Source of the DNA: Flavobacterium sp. LHD-85
Lineage (GTDB): Bacteria; Bacteroidota; Bacteroidia; Flavobacteriales; Flavobacteriaceae
Assembly (NCBI RefSeq): GCF_030929595.1
Contig: NZ_JAVFVR010000001.1
Location: 1,203,418 to 1,267,417, forward strand
DNA length: 64,000 nt
Direction of reading: 5' to 3'
The notes beneath the pieces were generated by a model that was not told the origin of the DNA, did no database searches, and was given only the letters and a program-made list of their open reading frames with translations. The position numbers and the translations under genes are program-made. Shown here one piece after another: positions 59,757-64,000 of the stretch. Every line of letters starts with the position of its first letter. Positions within the stretch are counted from its first letter, which is position 1.

Positions 59757-62700
59757 TTGAAAACATCATCTGCAATATATCAAAAGTTAGAGGCTTTCAT
59801 TAAGAAATATTATACCAACGAATTGATAAAAGGGATATTACTTTTTACTGGTTTTGGATTATTATATTTTCTATTTACGCTTTTTGTGGAGTACTTTCTT
59901 TGGCTAAAACCTTTGGGAAGAACGTTTCTATTTTGGTTATTTATTGGAGTTGAAGTTTTCCTTTTAGTCCGTTTAATTCTTTTCCCATTATTCAAATTAT
60001 TCAAACTTCAAAAGGGAATAGATTATACTGAGGCTTCAAAAATTATTGGAAATCATTTTACAGAAGTGAGTGATAAGCTTACCAACTTTTTGCAATTGTC
60101 TTCTGAAAATAATTCAGAAAGTTCAGAATTAGTTCTAGCTTCAATTGAGCAAAAAGCAAATTCTTTGCAACCAATTCCATTTGGAAATGCAATCAATTTT
60201 AAAGCTAACAAAAAATATTTACCATTGGCTTTAGTTCCAATTTTACTTTTTGGTGTGTTTTATATTTCTGGAAATAGTAATATTATTTCTCAAAGTTTGA
60301 ATAGAGTAGTGCATTTTAATTCTGCATTTTTACCACCAGCTCCTTTCAAATTTGTGGTTCTGAATTCTAATTTACAAGCAGAGCAAAACAAAGATTTTGT
60401 GATCAAAATGGAATCTGTCGGAAATGTAGTTCCAGAAAATGTGATGATTCATATTGGTGATGAAAGCTACTTTATGGAATCTTCTCAACCTGGAAAGTTT
60501 GAATTTAAAATTGAAAAGCCTTCTGAAAATATTCAGTTTTCTTTTGAAGGAAATTCAGTTGTTTCAGAAGAATACGAATTGAAAGTTATAACAGTTCCAT
60601 CTATTGCAAACTTCGAAATGGTTTTAAATTTTCCTTCTTATTTAAAGAAAAAATCAGAGACAATTCAAGGAACTGGAAACGCAATTGTACCTGAAGGAAC
60701 AACTGTAACTTGGAAAATGAACACCAAATCTACGCAAGAAGTAGCATGGAAAAGAGATAATGATGTATTTAAGTTCAATAAGGCCGAAAATGAGTTTAAA
60801 TTGACTAAAAATATAAGTCAAAATACCGAATATCAAATACTTACATCAAATGATAAGGTTAAAAACTACGAAAAACTAGATTATCAGCTGTCTGTTATCA
60901 AAGATCAGTTTCCAACTATCAATGTGGGTCCTGCACCGGACAGTTTGAAGCTGGATAAGAACTATATTCTTGGAAGATTAGGTGATGATTACGGACTTTC
61001 AAAATTGCAAATTGTATATTACGAACGTAACAAACCTCAGTCTGCTAAGCGTGGAAACATTCCTGTTAAGGCTGGCGTATTCGATCAGTTTGTTTTTAAT
61101 TTTCCAAGTAACCTTCCTGTAGAAGAAGGTGTTTCATACGAATACTATTTTGAAGTTTTTGATAACGATGCACCACATGGATTTAAGTCTACCAAGTCTT
61201 CTACATTCTCAGATCGCGTAGCAACAACTGATGAAATTCAGGATCAGGAATTACAGCAACAAAATCAGAATATTAATAGTTTATCTAAATCTTTGAAGAA
61301 CCAAACGAAGCAGATTTCAGAAATGGATAAGCTTCAGAATACAGGAAAAGAAAAAGATAATTTAGAGTTTAAAGATCAGCAGAAGATCAATGATTTTATC
61401 AAACGTCAAAAACAACAAGACGAAATGATGAAACAGTTTTCTGAAAAAATGAATCAGAACTTAGATAAATTTAAGGATGATAAGAAAGATAAAACAGCTG
61501 AAGATTTACAAAAGCGTTTGGATAATGCACAGAAAGATTTAGAAAAGAATCAGAAATTATTAGACGAATTAAAGAACTTAAATGATAAATTAAACAGTGA
61601 AGAACTGTTTGATAAGATGGAAAAGTTCAAGCAAATTAGTAAAAACCAATCTCGTAATTTAGAACAATTGGTTGAGTTGACCAAGCGTTTTTATGTTTCT
61701 AAGAAGGCTGAACAAGTGGCTGAGAAACTAAACAAACTGTCAGAACAACAGGAACAGTTAGCTAATAAAGAGAAGGAAAATACGAAAGAGAAGCAGGATG
61801 AAATCAATAAATCTTTTGATAAAATTCAGGAAGATTTAAAAGATTTGAAAGAGGAAAATAAGACTTTAAAGAAACCTTTGGATATTCCATCAGACGCTTC
61901 TAAAGAGAAAGATGTAGACAATGATCTTAATAAAGCTTCTGAAGAATTGAGTAAAAAGAATACTTCTGCTGCTAAACCAAAACAGAAAAGCGCAGCTAAG
62001 AAAATGAAGTCTATGGCTCAGGAAATGCAGAGCGAAATGGAAGGTGGAGAACAAGAGCAATTAGAAGAAGATGTTGCAATGCTTCGTCAGATTCTGGATA
62101 ACCTTTTAGCATATTCTTTATCACAAGAAGATGTGATGAAACAGTTTAAAGCAATGAAATTAGGTTCTTCTACATTCACAAAAAACATCAAGATTCAGCA
62201 AAATTTGAAACAACAGTTCAGACATGTAGATGATAGTTTGTTTGCACTTTCGTTACGTAACCCGAAGGTAGCTGAAGACGTAACTAAAGAAATTGGAAAC
62301 GTACAATACAACATGGATAAGGCTATTGAAACGTTAACCGATGTTCAGATTCCTAGAGGAGTTTCACATCAGCAATATGCAGTTTCATCTGCCAATAAGT
62401 TAGCAGATTTCTTAAGTGATTTATTGAACAACATGCAAATGTCTATGCCTAAACCCGGAGCTGGAAAACCTAAACCTGGAGATGGACAAGGTATGCAATT
62501 ACCAGACATTATTCAGAAGCAAAAAGGTCTTGCTGATAAGATGAAAGAAGGAATGCAATCTGGACAGAAACCTGGTGATAAATCTGGACAGGGAGAAAAT
62601 GGTCAGGGAAAAGATGGACAAAATAAAGAAGGTCAAGGAAACAAAAGTGGTGGTAAAGATGCTTCTGGTAAGGATGGAAATAATGGAAAGGGTGAGAAGA

Positions 62701-63134
62701 ATGGTAATGAAGGAGAAGATGGAGAAGGTGATGCTGAAGCTATAATGGAGATTTACAAGGAGCAAGTTAAGCTTAGAGAAGCTCTTCAAAAAGAATTAGC
62801 GAAGAAAGGTTTAGATGCTCAAGGCAGATCTATTATAGATCAGATGAAACAATCTGAAAAGCAGATTTTGAATAAAGGATTTAAGGATGAAAACCTGCAA
62901 CGTATATTAAACATCCAACAAGAATTATGGAGATTAAACAATGCAGTTCAGCAACAAGGTCAGGATACACAAAGACAATCTGAAACAAATAAAGCAGAAT
63001 TTACAAATCGTTCCAATGCTTTACCGAGTTCACTATTGGAATATTTAAACAGTGTAGAGATATTAAATAGACAATCACTACCTTTGCGCTCGAATTTTAA
63101 TCAAAAAGTTCAAGAATACTTTAATACAAAATGA
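59757..63134 (+). CDS. DUF4175 family large membrane protein
   Basis: 1125 residues. Two N-terminal helices (about 26-47 and 56-76) and one at about 154-171 anchor a large domain of beta-rich extracytoplasmic type (about 190-490), then long charged coiled coils (about 500-760) and a Gly/Lys/Gln-rich, low-complexity segment (about 895-995, for example GQGENGQGKDGQNKEGQGNK). This matches the Bacteroidota DUF4175 family; function unknown. The start is a TTG at 59757, and no nearby ATG is in frame. The end overlaps ybeY by 4 bp (ATGA), so the two are translationally coupled. Confidence 0.88.
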   Translation: MKTSSAIYQKLEAFIKKYYTNELIKGILLFTGFGLLYFLFTLFVEYFLWLKPLGRTFLFWLFIGVEVFLLVRLILFPLFKLFKLQKGIDYTEASKIIGNHFTEVSDKLTNFLQLSSENNSESSELVLASIEQKANSLQPIPFGNAINFKANKKYLPLALVPILLFGVFYISGNSNIISQSLNRVVHFNSAFLPPAPFKFVVLNSNLQAEQNKDFVIKMESVGNVVPENVMIHIGDESYFMESSQPGKFEFKIEKPSENIQFSFEGNSVVSEEYELKVITVPSIANFEMVLNFPSYLKKKSETIQGTGNAIVPEGTTVTWKMNTKSTQEVAWKRDNDVFKFNKAENEFKLTKNISQNTEYQILTSNDKVKNYEKLDYQLSVIKDQFPTINVGPAPDSLKLDKNYILGRLGDDYGLSKLQIVYYERNKPQSAKRGNIPVKAGVFDQFVFNFPSNLPVEEGVSYEYYFEVFDNDAPHGFKSTKSSTFSDRVATTDEIQDQELQQQNQNINSLSKSLKNQTKQISEMDKLQNTGKEKDNLEFKDQQKINDFIKRQKQQDEMMKQFSEKMNQNLDKFKDDKKDKTAEDLQKRLDNAQKDLEKNQKLLDELKNLNDKLNSEELFDKMEKFKQISKNQSRNLEQLVELTKRFYVSKKAEQVAEKLNKLSEQQEQLANKEKENTKEKQDEINKSFDKIQEDLKDLKEENKTLKKPLDIPSDASKEKDVDNDLNKASEELSKKNTSAAKPKQKSAAKKMKSMAQEMQSEMEGGEQEQLEEDVAMLRQILDNLLAYSLSQEDVMKQFKAMKLGSSTFTKNIKIQQNLKQQFRHVDDSLFALSLRNPKVAEDVTKEIGNVQYNMDKAIETLTDVQIPRGVSHQQYAVSSANKLADFLSDLLNNMQMSMPKPGAGKPKPGDGQGMQLPDIIQKQKGLADKMKEGMQSGQKPGDKSGQGENGQGKDGQNKEGQGNKSGGKDASGKDGNNGKGEKNGNEGEDGEGDAEAIMEIYKEQVKLREALQKELAKKGLDAQGRSIIDQMKQSEKQILNKGFKDENLQRILNIQQELWRLNNAVQQQGQDTQRQSETNKAEFTNRSNALPSSLLEYLNSVEILNRQSLPLRSNFNQKVQEYFNTK

Positions 63135-63550
63135 TAAATTTTAATTACGAAACAGATTTTTCTTTAGGAGACGAGCAGGCGTTTAGTGATTGGTTAAGTG
63201 CTGTAATTGTTTCTGAGAACAAGAACGAAGGAGAAATCAATTATATATTTTGTGACGATGAATATCTTCATAAAATAAATGTTGAATATCTAGATCATGA
63301 TACACTTACTGATATTATCAGTTTTGATTATACAGTTGGTAACGAGTTAAATGGAGATATTTTTGTTTCTGTAGAACGAGTTGCAGATAATGCAAAAGAC
63401 TTCAATGTTTCATTTGCTGAAGAACTTAGAAGAGTGCTGTCTCATGGTATACTTCATTACTGTGGATATAAAGATAAGACAGAGGAGCAAGCTCAATTAA
63501 TGAGACAAAAGGAAGAAGAAAAGATGAAGATGTTTCACGTGGAACAGTAA
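63131..63550 (+). CDS. ybeY: rRNA maturation RNase YbeY
   Basis: 139 residues. The zinc-binding helix RRVLSHGILHYCGYKDKTEE (about 102-121) has the family HGxLHxxGYxD pattern. YbeY is an endoribonuclease for 16S rRNA 3' maturation and ribosome quality control. It overlaps the DUF4175 gene by 4 bp. The last codons (MFHVEQ) are encoded inside the first parS-type site (63531-63546), an unusual dual use of the DNA. Confidence 0.94.
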   Translation: MINFNYETDFSLGDEQAFSDWLSAVIVSENKNEGEINYIFCDDEYLHKINVEYLDHDTLTDIISFDYTVGNELNGDIFVSVERVADNAKDFNVSFAEELRRVLSHGILHYCGYKDKTEEQAQLMRQKEEEKMKMFHVEQ

Positions 63551-63846
63551 TCAAATCTCTTTTTAATATTTATGTTCCACGTGAAACGTTTTGGTTTTTG
63601 ATTTTTTGAACGTTCCACGTGAAACATATTTAAAGAGATTAAAGAAATTATTATAACGTTCCACGTGAAACGTTGAAGTAAAGAATTCGAATAAAAGATT
63701 AAATCGTTCCACGTGGAACGATTTTTAAACTTGAATTTTAAAGAGAAAGAATAAGATGTTTCACGTGGAACATGGTTTAAAATTGTTCTTTGGAAGTTTA
63801 AAATGGAAGTTTAGAATGGAAGTTTAGAAATGTTTCACGTGAAACA
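63531..63846. promoter_or_regulatory. Cluster of seven parS-type ParB-binding sites
   Basis: Seven 16-mers fit NGTTYCACGTGRAACN: 63531-63546, 63573-63588, 63611-63626, 63657-63672, 63705-63720, 63757-63772 and 63831-63846. The invariant 14-bp core is GTTYCACGTGRAAC; the last site is the perfect TGTTTCACGTGAAACA. These are the chromosomal centromere sites bound by ParB (Spo0J), which recruits ParA and condensin for chromosome segregation. parAB genes are not in the window. Spacing ranges from 38 to 74 bp. Confidence 0.92.
63791..63829. repeat. 13-bp tandem repeat between parS sites 6 and 7
   Basis: Three copies of TGGAAGTTTARAA (with the middle base A or G) run head to tail. The unit shares GAAGTTT with the longer array that follows site 7. 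Confidence 0.8.
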
Positions 63847-63852
63847 TTGTAC

Positions 63853-64000
63853 TTTGAAAGTTCTGCTTTGAAAGTTCTGATTTGAAAGTTCTGATTTGAA
63901 AGTTCTGATTTGAAAGTTCTGATTTGAAAGTTCTGATTTGAAAGTTCTGATTTGAAAGTTCTGATTTGAAAGTTCTGATTTGAAAGTTCTGATTTGAAAG
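63853..64000. repeat. 14-bp tandem repeat at the right edge
   Basis: Ten full copies of TTTGAAAGTTCTGA (first copy ends TGC) and 8 bases of an eleventh, cut off by the window end. The period is not a multiple of three, so it is non-coding. Its true length is unknown. With the parS cluster it fills the 450 bp after ybeY; no gene is seen there. Confidence 0.95.

Noticed and set aside
63853..64000. Possible CRISPR array at the right edge
   Set aside because: The repeats are 14 bp, directly adjacent, with no unique spacers between them. It is a simple tandem repeat.

Overview
The window reads as chromosomal DNA of a Flavobacterium close to F. johnsoniae. It is AT-rich, Shine-Dalgarno-like leaders are not evident, and many genes are preceded by the Bacteroidota -7 box TAnnTTTG (sometimes with an upstream TTG). 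Family content agrees: SprE/PorW of gliding and type IX secretion, a delta-60-repeat protein with a type IX sorting tail, DUF4254, DUF4175, DUF6427-like and GH3 proteins, and an F1Fo operon without beta and epsilon.

Layout. 0-4.9 kb (minus): a TPR protein running off the left edge, a sugar nucleotidyltransferase, dut, a polysaccharide flippase and a GNAT acetyltransferase. 5.1-5.5 kb: no protein gene, but a tandem 89-bp repeat of small hairpins behind a -7 box, a candidate structured RNA. 5.6-14.5 kb (minus): sprE, a bactofilin, two small membrane proteins and atpBEFHAG. 14.6-22.9 kb: an ABC exporter pair, a ferredoxin-type reductase, two small unknowns, a GT9 heptosyltransferase with its DUF4254 partner, upp and two small membrane proteins. 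23-24.2 kb: purD. 24.4-35.8 kb: a surface polysaccharide locus (PaaK-like ligase, glycosyltransferases, UDP-glucuronate decarboxylase, flippase, two polymerase/ligase-like proteins, a lipoprotein, a Wzz-like protein), interrupted by an ORF6N gene and a nest of palindromes. 35.8-40.6 kb: a nucleoside-phosphorylase-like unknown, a membrane protein, GH3, a membrane protein resembling the N-terminus of M23 peptidases, and tatA (59 aa). 40.7-47.4 kb: delta-60 secreted protein, tex, a DUF1294 protein, rpiB, an 800-bp gene-free stretch with DnaA-box-like words, and a DUF2007 protein. 47.5-54.2 kb: rnr, a head-GIN protein, a LysE-type exporter, tRNA-Cys, folB and glnS with a long C-terminal extension. 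54.2-55.4 kb: 1.2 kb of very AT-rich degenerate repeats. 55.4-63.6 kb: a secreted unknown, a YtxH/holin-like/small-protein operon, an SPFH protein, gltX, a large DUF4175 protein and ybeY. 63.5-64.0 kb: seven parS-type palindromes followed by a 14-bp tandem repeat running off the right edge.

How it fits together. Much of the window serves the cell envelope: SprE supports type IX secretion, for which the delta-60 protein is a likely cargo; TatA, flippases, glycosyltransferases and GT9 build or export surface material. The rest is housekeeping. The seven parS sites suggest that the right end lies near the chromosome's partition centre, and the gene-free stretch near 46.4-47.2 kb is a weaker candidate for origin-related sequence. 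The least explained signals are the tandem-hairpin RNA at 5.1-5.5 kb, the ORF6N gene whose internal palindrome recurs downstream, and a repeat-like palindrome embedded in the coding frame of gltX.
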